Source of the DNA: Gammaproteobacteria bacterium
GTDB lineage: Bacteria; Pseudomonadota; Gammaproteobacteria; Steroidobacterales; Steroidobacteraceae
Assembly (NCBI GenBank): GCA_028293805.1
Contig: JAQGOC010000365.1
Coordinates: 1 to 53,343 of the forward strand
Reading direction: 5' to 3'
Length of the DNA stretch: 53,343 nt
How positions within the stretch are numbered: position 1 is the stretch's first letter; each line of letters opens with the position of its first letter. Made by a program: the position numbers and the translations under genes. Positions 1-9,485 of the stretch are shown here, piece after piece. The notes under the pieces were generated by a model. It did no database searches. It was not told the origin of the DNA and saw only the letters and a list, made by a program, of their open reading frames with translations.

Positions 1-1835
1 GCGCGCCGGGTTGCCAGATCCCCCGTGACATCGCCGATGGCGCCCGCAGGAGCGGTGATTTCCAGCTGCATCACCGGCTCGAGCACGATCGGACTCGCTT
101 TCCGGATGGCGTCCAGAAATGCCTTGCGGCCGGCGGACACGAACGCCACCTCCTTGGAGTCCACGGGATGATGCTTGCCGTCGTACACCGTGACGCGGAT
201 GTCCTGCAGTGGGAAGCCGGCCAGCGCACCCTCGGACAACACCTGGCGGACGCCCTTCTCGACGGCCGGAATGAACTGGCCCGGGATCGCTCCACCCACG
301 ACCTCGTCAACGAACTCGAAGCCTTCGCCCCGCCCGAGCGCTTGGACGCGCAGGAAAACCTCGCCGAACTGTCCCGCACCCCCTGTCTGCTTCTTGTGGC
401 GGCAATGTCCATCGGCAGGCCGGGTAATGGTCTCGCGATACGGAACGCTCGGCGTATGTGTCTTGACGTGTACTCCGTAGCGCTCGGCCATGCGCTCGAG
501 CAACACCCGCAAGTGGAGCTCGCCCATTCCGTAAATCACTGTCTCGTTGACGGCGGCATGGTGCTCGATCCGCACGCAGGGATCCTCCGCCATGAGCTTG
601 TGGAGCGTGTCGGCGAGGCGCTGCTCGTCACCGCGCCGCTCGGGCTCGATTGCGATCCCCAGCATCGGCGGGGGAAACGACACGGGTTTCAGATGATATT
701 GGTCCTCGTCATGCGAATCGTGGAGCACCGCATCCAGGTGCAGCTCATCTACCTTGGCAACCGCGCAGATGTCGCCCGGAATCGCCCGGGGAATCTCCGT
801 CGTGTCCTTGCCCGAGAGCTTCAGCAGATGCCCGATCTTGATCGGCTTGCGCGCGTCCCCCACGAACAGCTGGCTGCCCTGGCGTACCGTTCCCTGATGC
901 ACGCGGAGCACGCCGAGCTTGCCGACGTAGGGATCGATGCTGGTTTTGAAGACGTGCGCGACAACATGCCGGCCAGGGTCGGGTGTGAGTTGCACCCGTT
1001 GTGCGCTGTCGCCTTGTCCTTTGAGAAAGGGCGGCGGGTTGCCTTCAGTCGGATTAGGCATGAGGCGCGCAAATATCCGCAGCAGCTCGGGAACCCCCGC
1101 ACCGGTTTCCGCCGAAACGAAACACACGGGTACGAGATGCCCCTCGCGCAGCGCGCGCTCAAAAGGGTCGTGCAATTGCTCCGGCGAGAGCGCGTCGCCC
1201 TGCTCGAGATACACGCCCATGAGCTGCTCGTCGAGCTCGACGACCTGATCGACGATGTGGGTATGTGCGGCGGCGACGGAAGAAAAATCGGCAGCTTGGC
1301 CGTCAGGCTGAAAAAAGCAGTCGACGACGGACGCGCCGCCGTCCGCAGGCAGATTGAGAGGCAGGCACTCCGAACCAAACGTCGAGCGCAACTCCTCCAG
1401 CACGGCATCGGACCTGGCTTCAGGGCTGTCGATCTTGTTGACGACGAGAAGCCGACATAACTCGCGGTCGCGCGCAAAGTCCATGAGCCGCTGGGTGAGG
1501 ATATCGACGCCGTCAACGGCACTCACGACGATGGCGACGGCCTCTACGGCTTCGAGCACGGACAAGGTGCGCCCCAGGAAATCCGGATATCCTGGCGTGT
1601 CGATGAGGTTGATGCGCGTGGTGTCGTAATCGAAGCCGCAGATCGCGGGATCGAGCGAATGCCGCAGACGTTTTTCCTGCGGGTCGAAATCCGAGACAGT
1701 GGTGCCGCGCTGCAGGCTGCCTTTGCTGCGAATCGCCCCTGCCTGCAGCAGCAGCGCTTCCAGCAGTAATGTCTTGCCGCTGCCGGCCGGTCCAGCCAGC
1801 GCTACATTCCGGATGCCCTGTGTCGTATACACCAT
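1..1835 (-). CDS. Elongation factor G-like translational GTPase (3' end cut by window)
   Basis: The reading frame is open from the ATG at 1835 to the window edge, so the C-terminus is missing. A GGGAG sits five bases before the start. Visible motifs are a P-loop GPAGSGKT near residue 15, a switch-I-like RGTTVSDFDPQE, DTPGYPDF (G3), NKID (G4) and SAETGAG. The last visible residues (AIGDVTGDLATRR) match the domain V end of EF-G, so only a short tail is lost. The P-loop differs from canonical EF-G (AHxDxGKT), which places the protein in the EF-G-like paralogue family rather than the main fusA product. Members are presumed ribosome-associated GTPases of unclear role. It has no str-operon neighbours here, which agrees with a paralogue. 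Confidence 0.88.
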   Translation of the reverse strand, partial: MVYTTQGIRNVALAGPAGSGKTLLLEALLLQAGAIRSKGSLQRGTTVSDFDPQEKRLRHSLDPAICGFDYDTTRINLIDTPGYPDFLGRTLSVLEAVEAVAIVVSAVDGVDILTQRLMDFARDRELCRLLVVNKIDSPEARSDAVLEELRSTFGSECLPLNLPADGGASVVDCFFQPDGQAADFSSVAAAHTHIVDQVVELDEQLMGVYLEQGDALSPEQLHDPFERALREGHLVPVCFVSAETGAGVPELLRIFARLMPNPTEGNPPPFLKGQGDSAQRVQLTPDPGRHVVAHVFKTSIDPYVGKLGVLRVHQGTVRQGSQLFVGDARKPIKIGHLLKLSGKDTTEIPRAIPGDICAVAKVDELHLDAVLHDSHDEDQYHLKPVSFPPPMLGIAIEPERRGDEQRLADTLHKLMAEDPCVRIEHHAAVNETVIYGMGELHLRVLLERMAERYGVHVKTHTPSVPYRETITRPADGHCRHKKQTGGAGQFGEVFLRVQALGRGEGFEFVDEVVGGAIPGQFIPAVEKGVRQVLSEGALAGFPLQDIRVTVYDGKHHPVDSKEVAFVSAGRKAFLDAIRKASPIVLEPVMQLEITAPAGAIGDVTGDLATRR

Positions 1836-2011
1836 GGACGCTCCCAGGCTGGCACGCAGCAACTGCGCCGGCGGGACAACACAGGTCCCGCATCGGGCGC
1901 CGGCGCGAGAACTAGACTACTCCCGCCCGACGCCTCGAGCTACAGGCAGGCGCGACGCGGGCGGCACATCCATTGCTTGCAGGTCCCCTGGACGACAACG
2001 GGGAGATACCC

Positions 2012-2242
2012 ATGAGCCAGTCCCAAGCGCAACCCGCGGTTCAGAAAGATCCGGATAGCCCACCACCGCCACAGGAAGAGCCCACGCATGACGTGCCCGT
2101 GTATCCCGAGCAGGACCCGCCGCCGGGCCGGGAGACGGACGGAGGCGGCAGCGATGTCGATGAGGACGATCTCGACCCGCAGGCGCCGCATTCACCTCCG
2201 GATGCCGAAGTAATATTCGACGAGAACGAAGTCGCGCGCTGA
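2012..2242 (+). CDS. Small acidic proline-rich hypothetical protein
   Basis: This 76-residue protein is dominated by Pro, Asp and Glu and has no hydrophobic segment, so it is probably disordered and cytoplasmic. The ATG at 2012 was chosen because GGGAGA lies about seven bases upstream; an in-frame ATG at 1973 has no such site. I recognise no family. It is followed after 27 bases by another small charged protein, and the two probably share a transcript. The compositional bias (runs such as SPPPPQEEP and DVDEDD) is its only notable property. It may be a stress-related or merely conserved hypothetical protein, and no function is claimed. Confidence 0.6.
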   Translation: MSQSQAQPAVQKDPDSPPPPQEEPTHDVPVYPEQDPPPGRETDGGGSDVDEDDLDPQAPHSPPDAEVIFDENEVAR

Positions 2243-2269
2243 AGCGAAGCGGCCTCGATGGAGGCGGAG

Positions 2270-2461
2270 ATGGGCGACTCTCAACAGGAAGACGCGCGTA
2301 AGCGCCGGAAAATCCAGGAGCAGCTCGATCAGGCGCTCGCCGACAGCTTCCCGGCGAGCGATCCGGTTTCCATCGTCACCTCAAACGCGGAAGAGGACTG
2401 GGGTACGGAGCCCGAGGTCCCGGAGCCGGCTCCGACCAAGCCTGCGGCTCCCAAGCCCTGA
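2270..2461 (+). CDS. Small FPASDP-motif hypothetical protein
   Basis: A 63-residue protein with a charged helix (DARKRRKIQEQLDQAL) followed by DSFPASDPVSI and a Pro/Ala/Glu tail. The LDxALxDSFPASDP motif recurs in short uncharacterised proteobacterial proteins, often near stress genes. That is recollection of the family; its function is unknown. The start at 2270 is preferred because GGAGG lies five bases upstream. The ATG at 2258 would read through this ribosome site. The gene is convergent with spoVR, separated by only 28 bases that hold a hairpin. Confidence 0.65.
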   Translation: MGDSQQEDARKRRKIQEQLDQALADSFPASDPVSIVTSNAEEDWGTEPEVPEPAPTKPAAPKP

Positions 2462-2479
2462 AGAAGCTCGTGCTAGGCA

Positions 2480-2501
2480 ACGGCGCCGTCTACGGCGCCG
2501 T
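2480..2501. terminator. Hairpin between convergent genes (possible bidirectional terminator)
   Basis: ACGGCGCC at 2480-2487 pairs perfectly with GGCGCCGT at 2494-2501 around a six-base loop. The loop contains the spoVR stop codon (2490-2492). The position between two converging genes suggests transcript ending. No T-run follows on either strand, so it is not a textbook intrinsic terminator. Confidence 0.4.
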
Positions 2502-3851
2502 GAGCTCCAGCGTCGAACCCGCCTGATTCACCGTCGTCAGGACAATCGGCCGACGCCAGACCCGTTGCACGTAGTCCAGCACCTTCCGGCTGCGTTCGAG
2601 ATCGAGGCCGCGGCCGTCGACACTGTTGTCATGAGTGAGCTCGAGCGTGCCGTCATTGCGAATATGGGTGGCGGACACCATCGGGGCGCCGAAATTGTAT
2701 TTCGGACTCAGGACGGCTTCGTGCAGCGCAGTGAGATCGGTTTCGAGCACCTTTACCTGGCCGTCGCTGCGCGCGCTGAAGCGGAACAGGCCAAGCTCAT
2801 CCGCCAGCTCCCGCGTGAGGTGGTTGCGGATGAAGCCGAAGTCATCGTCCTGCTGCATGATCTCGCGCGCGACATCCATTCCTTCCTTCTCGACGATCTT
2901 CTCCCACATCGCAAAACCGAGATGGTAGGGGTTGATGCTCAAGGCGACCTGCTGGTCGGCAGCGACGGGACGCACCACGTCCGAGTGGCACTTGATGGCA
3001 TCCACGTACGCCTGCTGTGGGATGAAATTCGCCTCCCGCAACAGGCGGGCGTGCCAATAGGACGCCCAGCCCTCATTCATGATTTGCGTGGCGAACACGG
3101 GATAGAAGTAGAACGACTCCTCGCGCACGGCCAGAAAGATGTCGCGCTCCCAGCTTTCCATCTCCGGCGCGTAGTTCGCGATGAACCAGAGCAGGTCGCG
3201 CTCCGAATGCGGCGGCACCGGCGCGCGCTTCTTCATCTCCATGCCGCGACTGGCGGCGGCCGGATCCAGCGAGGCGAAGCGCTTCCGGAAAGCGTCGTCC
3301 ACCAGCGGCTTGGCATCCGCCGCATATTCAGGATACCGCTCGCGCCGCAGCGACTGGTCGACGTCGATGTGCTGCTCGAGGGCCAGCGCCGCATCGAGCA
3401 CCACCTCCACTCTCTGCATGCCGTAGGTCTCGATCGCCTGTTGTATCTGGCGCGCATGGTTCGCGGCATGCTCGACAATGCGCTCGCTCACCTGTTCCTG
3501 ACAGCGGCGGAACAGGAGGTTGTTCTTGGAAAAATCCGCGTGGCCCAGCACATGCGCGGTGACCAGGATGTTTTCCGCGAGGCCATTGCTCGCCGCGAGG
3601 TACGCATGGCCGGGATTTCCCGGGAACACGACCTCGAACAGGCGGGAGTTCCCCATGTGACGCTGAATGAGCTGATAGATGTAGCGCACGCCGAAGGACC
3701 AGTGCGGCATTCGCACCGGCAGTCCGTACACGGCGATCTCCATCATGAACGTATCCGGAACCGCTTCGAAGTCCACCGGATGGAACTTGAGGCCGGAACG
3801 GCCCGCGAGATCTTCGATGCGCTGGATGTAACTCTGCCAGTCTTCACCCAT
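2490..3851 (-). CDS. spoVR: SpoVR family protein
   Basis: A 453-residue SpoVR/YcgB-family protein, near the family's usual length. Recognisable features include the N-terminal WQSYIQRIEDLAGRSGL and MNEGWASYWHARLL, the family's signature MNEGxA(S/T)xxH-type segment. The start was placed at the ATG at 3851 because GAGGGG lies eight bases upstream and overlaps the stop codon of the preceding gene. A GTG at 3860 would sit on top of that ribosome site. It is the last gene of the prkA-yeaH-spoVR set. In enterobacteria the set is linked to stationary phase and nutrient stress; the biochemical role of SpoVR is not established. Confidence 0.95.
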   Translation of the reverse strand: MGEDWQSYIQRIEDLAGRSGLKFHPVDFEAVPDTFMMEIAVYGLPVRMPHWSFGVRYIYQLIQRHMGNSRLFEVVFPGNPGHAYLAASNGLAENILVTAHVLGHADFSKNNLLFRRCQEQVSERIVEHAANHARQIQQAIETYGMQRVEVVLDAALALEQHIDVDQSLRRERYPEYAADAKPLVDDAFRKRFASLDPAAASRGMEMKKRAPVPPHSERDLLWFIANYAPEMESWERDIFLAVREESFYFYPVFATQIMNEGWASYWHARLLREANFIPQQAYVDAIKCHSDVVRPVAADQQVALSINPYHLGFAMWEKIVEKEGMDVAREIMQQDDDFGFIRNHLTRELADELGLFRFSARSDGQVKVLETDLTALHEAVLSPKYNFGAPMVSATHIRNDGTLELTHDNSVDGRGLDLERSRKVLDYVQRVWRRPIVLTTVNQAGSTLELTAP

Positions 3852-3863
3852 GGCGGACACCCC

Positions 3864-5042
3864 TCACGCCGGCCCATCCAGGGCGCGGCTCTCCGCCGTG
3901 AAGAAATGCCGCACGGCGCCCCAGACATCGTCGAAATCGTTCAGTGCATAACTTCCCGCCGCGCAGCCGGCAGTGGCCAGCTCGGCATACAGCCGGCCGG
4001 TCTCCGTGGAAAGTTGCCGTGACAAGCCGGAAGAAACCTCCACGTAGCCCGTGAAGCAGGCGTCGCCCGCAATCGACGAGAGCGACTCGCGCGCATCGGC
4101 GGCATCGCTCACGGAGTTGTCACCGTCGGAGGCGTAGAAGAGATAGATGTTGCATCGGCCCGGGTTGTAGCGCTCGTCGATGATCTCGCGCACCTTGCCG
4201 AAACCGGTCGACGCGACGGTGCCGCCGGTGCCGCTCACCTGGAAGAACTCGTTCTCCGTGAACTCCCAGGCTTCAGTCGTGTGTCCCACGAACACGGTCT
4301 CCAGGGAGCGGTACTCGCGCCGCAGCCCCTGCACGACCCAGAAGAAAAACGTCTTGGCGAGCTTGCGGTCGCGGTCGGACATGCTGCCCGAGACATCGAG
4401 CATGAAGAACACCACGGCATGCACCGCGGGTTGCCGCCGCCGCGCGAGTTGGCGGAAGCGCAAATCTTCGTCGATGAAAGTCGGCGTGGCGCCCGGGTTG
4501 CCCCGACGCTTCACCATCTCCTTGAATGAGCGGCGCCGGTCGAGCCGGGAGCGTGCGCCACGGCGATCGTAGCCCTCGCGGATCCACTCCGAATCCTCCG
4601 AGGGACCGACCCGTGGCTTGAGGTTGGGAAGTTGCATTTCCTCCCACAGCCAGTCGACGATGTCGTCGATCTTGAATTCCAGCAGCAGCTGGACCTCGCC
4701 TTCGTCCTGCCCGCCGGGTCCTTTCTCGCCGGGTCCTCTCTGTTTCGAAGGATCGGAGAACACATCCCCGGGCTTCGCTTTGCCTTGACCGGCTCCCTGC
4801 TGCTCCTCCGGCCGGCGCAGCCGGAAGTGGTAGTGCTCGAGCATTCGAACGGGGACCCGCACGGTGCGTGCCGTGTCATTGATGACATCACCGCCGGAGA
4901 CGATCTGCGGCAGGTGTTTGCGCACCGACTCGCGGACTTTCTCGTCGTGTCGCAGCCAATCACGCGCCCCGCGCGAGAACAGCTCGTACCACTTCGTGGC
5001 GTCGCCAGATTTTTCGCTGGCCTTGTCGGTGCTCTGGGCCAT
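3864..5042 (-). CDS. yeaH: DUF444/YeaH family protein with von Willebrand A-like domain
   Basis: A 392-residue protein of the YeaH/YhbH (DUF444) family. The middle carries a VWA-like MIDAS motif (FFMLDVSGSMS, the DxSxS metal site). The N-terminal part is charged, with a Gly/Lys/Pro-rich low-complexity stretch near residues 85-115. It lies between prkA and spoVR, all read leftward with short gaps, matching the conserved order known from Escherichia coli (yeaG-yeaH) and many Proteobacteria. It is thought to work with the PrkA kinase in stress adaptation, but its partner and mechanism are unproven. The TGA stop overlaps the ribosome site of spoVR, suggesting translational coupling. Confidence 0.95.
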   Translation of the reverse strand: MAQSTDKASEKSGDATKWYELFSRGARDWLRHDEKVRESVRKHLPQIVSGGDVINDTARTVRVPVRMLEHYHFRLRRPEEQQGAGQGKAKPGDVFSDPSKQRGPGEKGPGGQDEGEVQLLLEFKIDDIVDWLWEEMQLPNLKPRVGPSEDSEWIREGYDRRGARSRLDRRRSFKEMVKRRGNPGATPTFIDEDLRFRQLARRRQPAVHAVVFFMLDVSGSMSDRDRKLAKTFFFWVVQGLRREYRSLETVFVGHTTEAWEFTENEFFQVSGTGGTVASTGFGKVREIIDERYNPGRCNIYLFYASDGDNSVSDAADARESLSSIAGDACFTGYVEVSSGLSRQLSTETGRLYAELATAGCAAGSYALNDFDDVWGAVRHFFTAESRALDGPA

Positions 5043-5076
5043 GAGTATTACTGGTACTCCTTTTTGAGCTCGCGCG

Positions 5077-7035
5077 CTACTCCTGTGCGAGCAGCGTGGT
5101 GACGTAACTCAATGCTTCCTTGGCGCTGTGCTCGTCGTAGCCGTATTCGGTGACGAGCCGCTGCTGCACGACAGAGATTTTCTGGCGCGCATCCTCATCG
5201 GGACGGGCTGTCGAGGTGACCAGCCGCAAGACGTCGCGACGCTCTTCGAACAGATACTGCTCGATGGCTTCGCGCATGCGCGCGTGGCTGGCGAGCTTGA
5301 ACTTCTCGCCCGTCTTGAAGGCCACCATGGCCTTGCGCACGACCTCCTGACGGAACGACATCTTCCCCGAGTCGGATACCTTGATCTTCTCCTCGACCGA
5401 GCGCAGGAACCGCTCGTCGGCCGGGCGCGTCTCACCGGTGATCGGATCGGTAACCTGGCGGTGATCGAGCGACGCCTCGACCTCGTCCAGGTATTTCTCT
5501 AGAAGTTGCTGCGCCTCGGCTTCGAACGAGGCAAACATAGCGCGATGGACGTCCTCCTTCACCCAGCGGTTGTAGAACTCCTTGCGCGCCGTGACGAGAT
5601 GGTCGACCCAGGCCTTCTTATGCTTCGCGTCCATGCGTGCGTCGCTCTCGATCGAGTCCTTTATCGCAAGCAGCAGCTCCATGCTCGTGAGACTGTGCGT
5701 ATTGCCGCGCGTGATGGCGTTGGAAATCGCGTTGATCACGAAACGCGGGCTTACTCCAGTCATGCCTTCCTCGCCCGACTCCGAGTGCAGCCGCGTGGCC
5801 TCGGTCTCGGGAACGCCCTCGACTGCCTCGCCGGCGTACAGTCGCAACTTCTTCGGCATATCCAGCCCCTCGCGCTCGGGCTTCGTGAGCCGCGTAAGGA
5901 TGGCAAACACAGCCGCAAGGTTCAGCACGTGGGGATCCAGATGCACGTTACGGAACGCCGGTGCGCCCGACACGAGCTTCTGATAGATGCGGGCCTCGTC
6001 TTTATAGGACAGCGCGTACGGGACCCTGATGATCACCATGCGATCGAGCAGCGCCTCGTTTTCCTTCTCCTGCAGAAACTTGTGGAATTCCGCCAGGTTG
6101 GTATGCGCGAGGATGGTCTCATCGAGATGAATGAGTGGAAAGCGCGAAACCTTGACGTTCTTCTCCTGCGTCATGGTGAGCAGCAGATACAGGAACTCGC
6201 GTTTGACCTTCAGGATTTCGATCATTTCCAGCACGCCGCGACTTGCCGCGTACACGGCGCCCGACCACGACCATGCGCGCGGGTCGCCTTCGTCGCCAAT
6301 CTGCGCGACTTTCGCGAGGTCCACTGAACCTACGAGGTCCGCGATGTCGGCAGTGGTGGGATCGTGCGGCGCGTACGTGCCAATGCCAACTCTGGAGGCT
6401 TCCGAGAGGAATATCCGCTCTACGGGGACACGTACGAAGTCACCCTCGAATTCGCGCTCGACGTTGTCGCGCGCCCACGGGGATAGTTCGCCAGGAATAT
6501 CCACGCCATAGCGATCGCGGAATTCCGCACGCAAGCTCGCGGGGATTAGATTGAGAGGGTTCTCGCGCAGCGGCGAGCCTTTGATGGCATAGAGTGCGCC
6601 CTCGTCCGTGCGGCTGTATTCCTCCAGGCCGCGCTTCATGAGGATTGCGAGCGTTGATTTTCCGCCAGAGGGCGGCCCCAGCAGCAGAAGCAGTCGACGG
6701 CCAACATCGGAGCCGGCCGCGGCCGCCTTGAAGTAATCGACCACGCGTGACAGCGGCTCGTCGATTCCGAACAGCTCGCGCTTGAACAACTCGCGGGCCC
6801 GCGAGCTCTCGGGAGCATCGGGCTGCGCCACACGGCCGTGCCAGCGGAGCATGTCCCAGATGTACTCGTGGCTCGTTCGCGCCATCGCCACCGGATTGGG
6901 CGGCAGGATGGTGGCCAGAAACTCGCCAAACGTACCTTCCCAGCGCTGCGCGCGATGCAAGCGGCTGAAGGAGCTCAAGGAATCAATGAATGCGGAATGG
7001 CTCGGCGAATCCGAATCAGTAGAGAGCGGTCGCAT
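5077..7035 (-). CDS. prkA: PrkA family serine protein kinase
   Basis: A 652-residue PrkA/YeaG protein. An AAA-type N-terminal domain has a Walker A motif GPPSGGKS near residue 140, followed by the conserved PLSRVVDYFKAAA context upstream of it and an HLDETILAHTN segment typical of the family. The C-terminal PrkA domain follows. Family members are described as serine kinases that autophosphorylate; in E. coli YeaG acts in nitrogen starvation and stationary-phase survival. The start is supported by GGGAGGGAAGGA just upstream. It is first in the leftward prkA-yeaH-spoVR cluster, with 34 bases to yeaH. Confidence 0.96.
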   Translation of the reverse strand: MRPLSTDSDSPSHSAFIDSLSSFSRLHRAQRWEGTFGEFLATILPPNPVAMARTSHEYIWDMLRWHGRVAQPDAPESSRARELFKRELFGIDEPLSRVVDYFKAAAAGSDVGRRLLLLLGPPSGGKSTLAILMKRGLEEYSRTDEGALYAIKGSPLRENPLNLIPASLRAEFRDRYGVDIPGELSPWARDNVEREFEGDFVRVPVERIFLSEASRVGIGTYAPHDPTTADIADLVGSVDLAKVAQIGDEGDPRAWSWSGAVYAASRGVLEMIEILKVKREFLYLLLTMTQEKNVKVSRFPLIHLDETILAHTNLAEFHKFLQEKENEALLDRMVIIRVPYALSYKDEARIYQKLVSGAPAFRNVHLDPHVLNLAAVFAILTRLTKPEREGLDMPKKLRLYAGEAVEGVPETEATRLHSESGEEGMTGVSPRFVINAISNAITRGNTHSLTSMELLLAIKDSIESDARMDAKHKKAWVDHLVTARKEFYNRWVKEDVHRAMFASFEAEAQQLLEKYLDEVEASLDHRQVTDPITGETRPADERFLRSVEEKIKVSDSGKMSFRQEVVRKAMVAFKTGEKFKLASHARMREAIEQYLFEERRDVLRLVTSTARPDEDARQKISVVQQRLVTEYGYDEHSAKEALSYVTTLLAQE

Positions 7036-7342
7036 CGTCCTTCCCTCCCGTTGAGTGCAGATATCTCGGCCGGGGTGCCAGCGATGCCAGCGTGTCTCTC
7101 AACTTAGACCCAACGCTTTGCACGGTGCGTGATGGCCCTCTATTCCCAGTCCGATGTTACGTTAAGACGTTCACAAGACCGAATTGTTCACTCCAGACAC
7201 GCGAAAGCCATGCCTTTTTCTCTGCCGGGCCGAAGGGGCCGCCAGGCCGCTTTCAGCAAATCAAACGAGACCAGAGCAAAATGCATGCCTGTCGCCAGGT
7301 GGCGTCGCGGCGGCCGCCATCCGCTGATTTCCCCGCCCGCGC
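7036..7342. other. Intergenic region upstream of prkA
   Basis: No gene is seen in these 307 bases. The region must hold the leftward prkA promoter and the end of the AsmA transcript. A partly palindromic ACGTTAAGACGT lies near 7151-7165. I could not identify convincing -35/-10 or sigma-54 boxes. Confidence 0.4.
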
Positions 7343-9115
7343 TCAGTGGCCGAACAGGTCCATCAGCTTGTCTCCCAGCTTCTTTTTGAGCTCATCCTTC
7401 TTCCCCTGCAGCTTCTCGTTCACTTCCTGGCGGACTTTCCCTTGGGCGAGCGCCTCGAGATCCGGGCGAACCTGCGGGCTCTTGAGGCTGCCGGTCAGAA
7501 AAACGGGAATTTCGGCGGCCTTGAGGTCTGCAAGCCCGGCTCCCGCCCCGGCGGGCGGTATTTTGTCGATTTCGACGACGACGTGATAATCGATCGCCTG
7601 TGTGTCGAGCTCGAGCGTACCCTTGCCGCGGACTTTGAGATAGTCTGTTTCGAGACGCAGATCGTCATTGTGCAGAATCCCCTTGTCGATCGTCCCGGTC
7701 GCCCTGAGCGTATCGAATACGGTTCGCTCCGAAGCGGTGCGTACGGGGAGCGGTTCGCGCTTCAACAGTGCCTGCGCGCGGCGCAGCTCGTACCAAAGAT
7801 CGACTCCCTCGATCGCGCCGTTCCTCACGGTGAAGTCCAGCTTACCGGTGAGCGAGTGGAACAGAGCCGTGTCCGTGTTGCCGACACCCGTCACTGCCAG
7901 ATTCGCATCCGCGCGCCCCACTATTCGCCTTGTGCCCGACAGGGCATTCAGCAGCGCGCTGTTATCCACGTCCTTGATGTGATCGTTCAGGGACATTTGT
8001 GCCTCCGCGGACCGCACGTCGAGCAGGATGTCACCTTCAGAGTGGCCGCCGAATAATCCGGCCCGAACGGGTCCAAGATGAACACGGCCGTCCGCGGCCG
8101 CCACCGGCACCGTCACGCCGGTAAGAACCATACGCTCAACCGTAACGCTTTGGATGCGCACCGTACCGTGGGCATCCAGCTTCCGCAGCGCCTCGATCGG
8201 CAGCTGCGTGGGCCTCTTATTAGGGAGTGGCCCCACCGCGGGCACCTGGGAAGGCCGCGCTGTTGCAATCGCCCCACTGTCGGCGGATGCCATCAGGCGA
8301 TCCAGGTCCATAGCGTCCGCCATCAAATCGAACGATAGGGCCATTTTGTCCAAGTCATCGACAGCCGCCACACCCCGTACATGGATACCCGCCACCGCGA
8401 CATCGAGCTTGGATAAGCGTACCCGTCGCGAGCCATCGGGCACCTCGACATCCGCGGCCACGGCAATGTGCGACACGGTCGAATTGAACTCGTGGCCGCC
8501 ATTGCCAGCCCTGTAGTCGAACTCGACCGCCACCGGCACGGGCGCGGTCCCGCCGACGCTGCCGATATGCGCCTGTAGTCCAGAGAGTGTCGTGACGCCC
8601 TTCTGGGTGGCATCACGATAGACGAGCGTGGCGTTACGGACCTCCACACCCGCGATGGTCGCCTGAGGGGCGCCTACGGCACGGCGGTCGGCGGCGGGCC
8701 GGCGCTGCGACTTCGCTTCGACGAGATCCTTCCAGTTGTTGTTGCTCGGGCCGCGGCTCACCAGGTTGAGCGTAAGACCGTCTACGGCAACACGGCTTAC
8801 TTCGAACCGCTTGCGCAGGATGGGCAACAGCTTCACGCCAACACTCGCGCGTTGCACCGTGAGGAACGGCTCCGGCCCGAAGCCCGGCGGGTTGCCCAGC
8901 TTGACGTCGTTGACGGCCACCGCGAGCCAGGGAAAGAATTTCAGCTCGATCCGACCCCCGATCTGCAGGCTGCGGCCTGTCTTCTGCACGGCAAGTCGTT
9001 CGATGTCGCCGCGATAGTCGTTGGGATTCACGAGCAGCAACACGGCAAGCACGCCCGCCAAGACCAGGGCGACCAGCGCGGCTGCGGTTATTGCGGCGAT
9101 TTTCAGGGCGCCCAT
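7343..9115 (-). CDS. AsmA family protein
   Basis: A 590-residue protein with an N-terminal membrane anchor (residues about 5-28, rich in Ala/Val/Leu) followed by NPNDYRGDIERLAVQKTGR, the characteristic AsmA opening. The C-terminal AsmA region includes SLTGKLDFTVRNGAIEGVDL and a final Lys-rich amphipathic tail. AsmA-like proteins are inner-membrane-anchored periplasmic proteins of the bridge-like lipid transport/outer membrane biogenesis group. Length and layout fit the family. It stands alone on its strand and is divergent from the TonB-like signalling operon. Confidence 0.93.
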   Translation of the reverse strand: MGALKIAAITAAALVALVLAGVLAVLLLVNPNDYRGDIERLAVQKTGRSLQIGGRIELKFFPWLAVAVNDVKLGNPPGFGPEPFLTVQRASVGVKLLPILRKRFEVSRVAVDGLTLNLVSRGPSNNNWKDLVEAKSQRRPAADRRAVGAPQATIAGVEVRNATLVYRDATQKGVTTLSGLQAHIGSVGGTAPVPVAVEFDYRAGNGGHEFNSTVSHIAVAADVEVPDGSRRVRLSKLDVAVAGIHVRGVAAVDDLDKMALSFDLMADAMDLDRLMASADSGAIATARPSQVPAVGPLPNKRPTQLPIEALRKLDAHGTVRIQSVTVERMVLTGVTVPVAAADGRVHLGPVRAGLFGGHSEGDILLDVRSAEAQMSLNDHIKDVDNSALLNALSGTRRIVGRADANLAVTGVGNTDTALFHSLTGKLDFTVRNGAIEGVDLWYELRRAQALLKREPLPVRTASERTVFDTLRATGTIDKGILHNDDLRLETDYLKVRGKGTLELDTQAIDYHVVVEIDKIPPAGAGAGLADLKAAEIPVFLTGSLKSPQVRPDLEALAQGKVRQEVNEKLQGKKDELKKKLGDKLMDLFGH

Positions 9116-9485
9116 GACGATATAACCCCCTCGAACCTAAGATAACTCATCGACGGCGGCATCGGCCCGTCTCAGGTGGGATTGCGTACAGTCTTGCCTC
9201 GCCGGGCGCCGTGAGGGGGAGGGACGTTTGTCCGGCTAGTGGGCATCCCATGCCTGCAGCGCAGAAATAAAAGCGAGCGCTGGGGCGGACTTTCGTCCAG
9301 GCGTCGCCGCCACACGACGCTAGCCTGTCATTATTGTGAACTGTCGCACTGCGGTATCACAGCAGCCGCATATGCTGCAGTCTCAGGCTTTTCCGCGCGT
9401 TTCAGCGGGCTGCCGCGCCCACGGCCGCAGCTTCGCAGACATCAGCTCGATTCCGGGCCGCCCTTTCAGGATGGAGACAGGTCAA
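9116..9485. other. Divergent intergenic region between AsmA gene and signalling operon
   Basis: Promoters for both the leftward AsmA gene and the rightward signalling operon should lie in these 370 bases. The frame of the TonB-like gene is open further upstream (to 9336), but those residues are unlike any conserved domain and no ribosome site precedes them. A short inverted repeat GCAGC...GCTGC surrounds CATAT near 9365. No confident promoter was found. Confidence 0.4.

Noticed and set aside
168..1460. Long plus-strand open frame opposite the EF-G-like gene
   Set aside because: It is the antisense of a clear GTPase gene with all motifs on the minus strand; the translation has no recognisable domain and is an effect of high GC content.
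2565..4022. Long plus-strand open frame opposite spoVR
   Set aside because: Antisense to SpoVR and the end of YeaH, no ribosome site and no domain.
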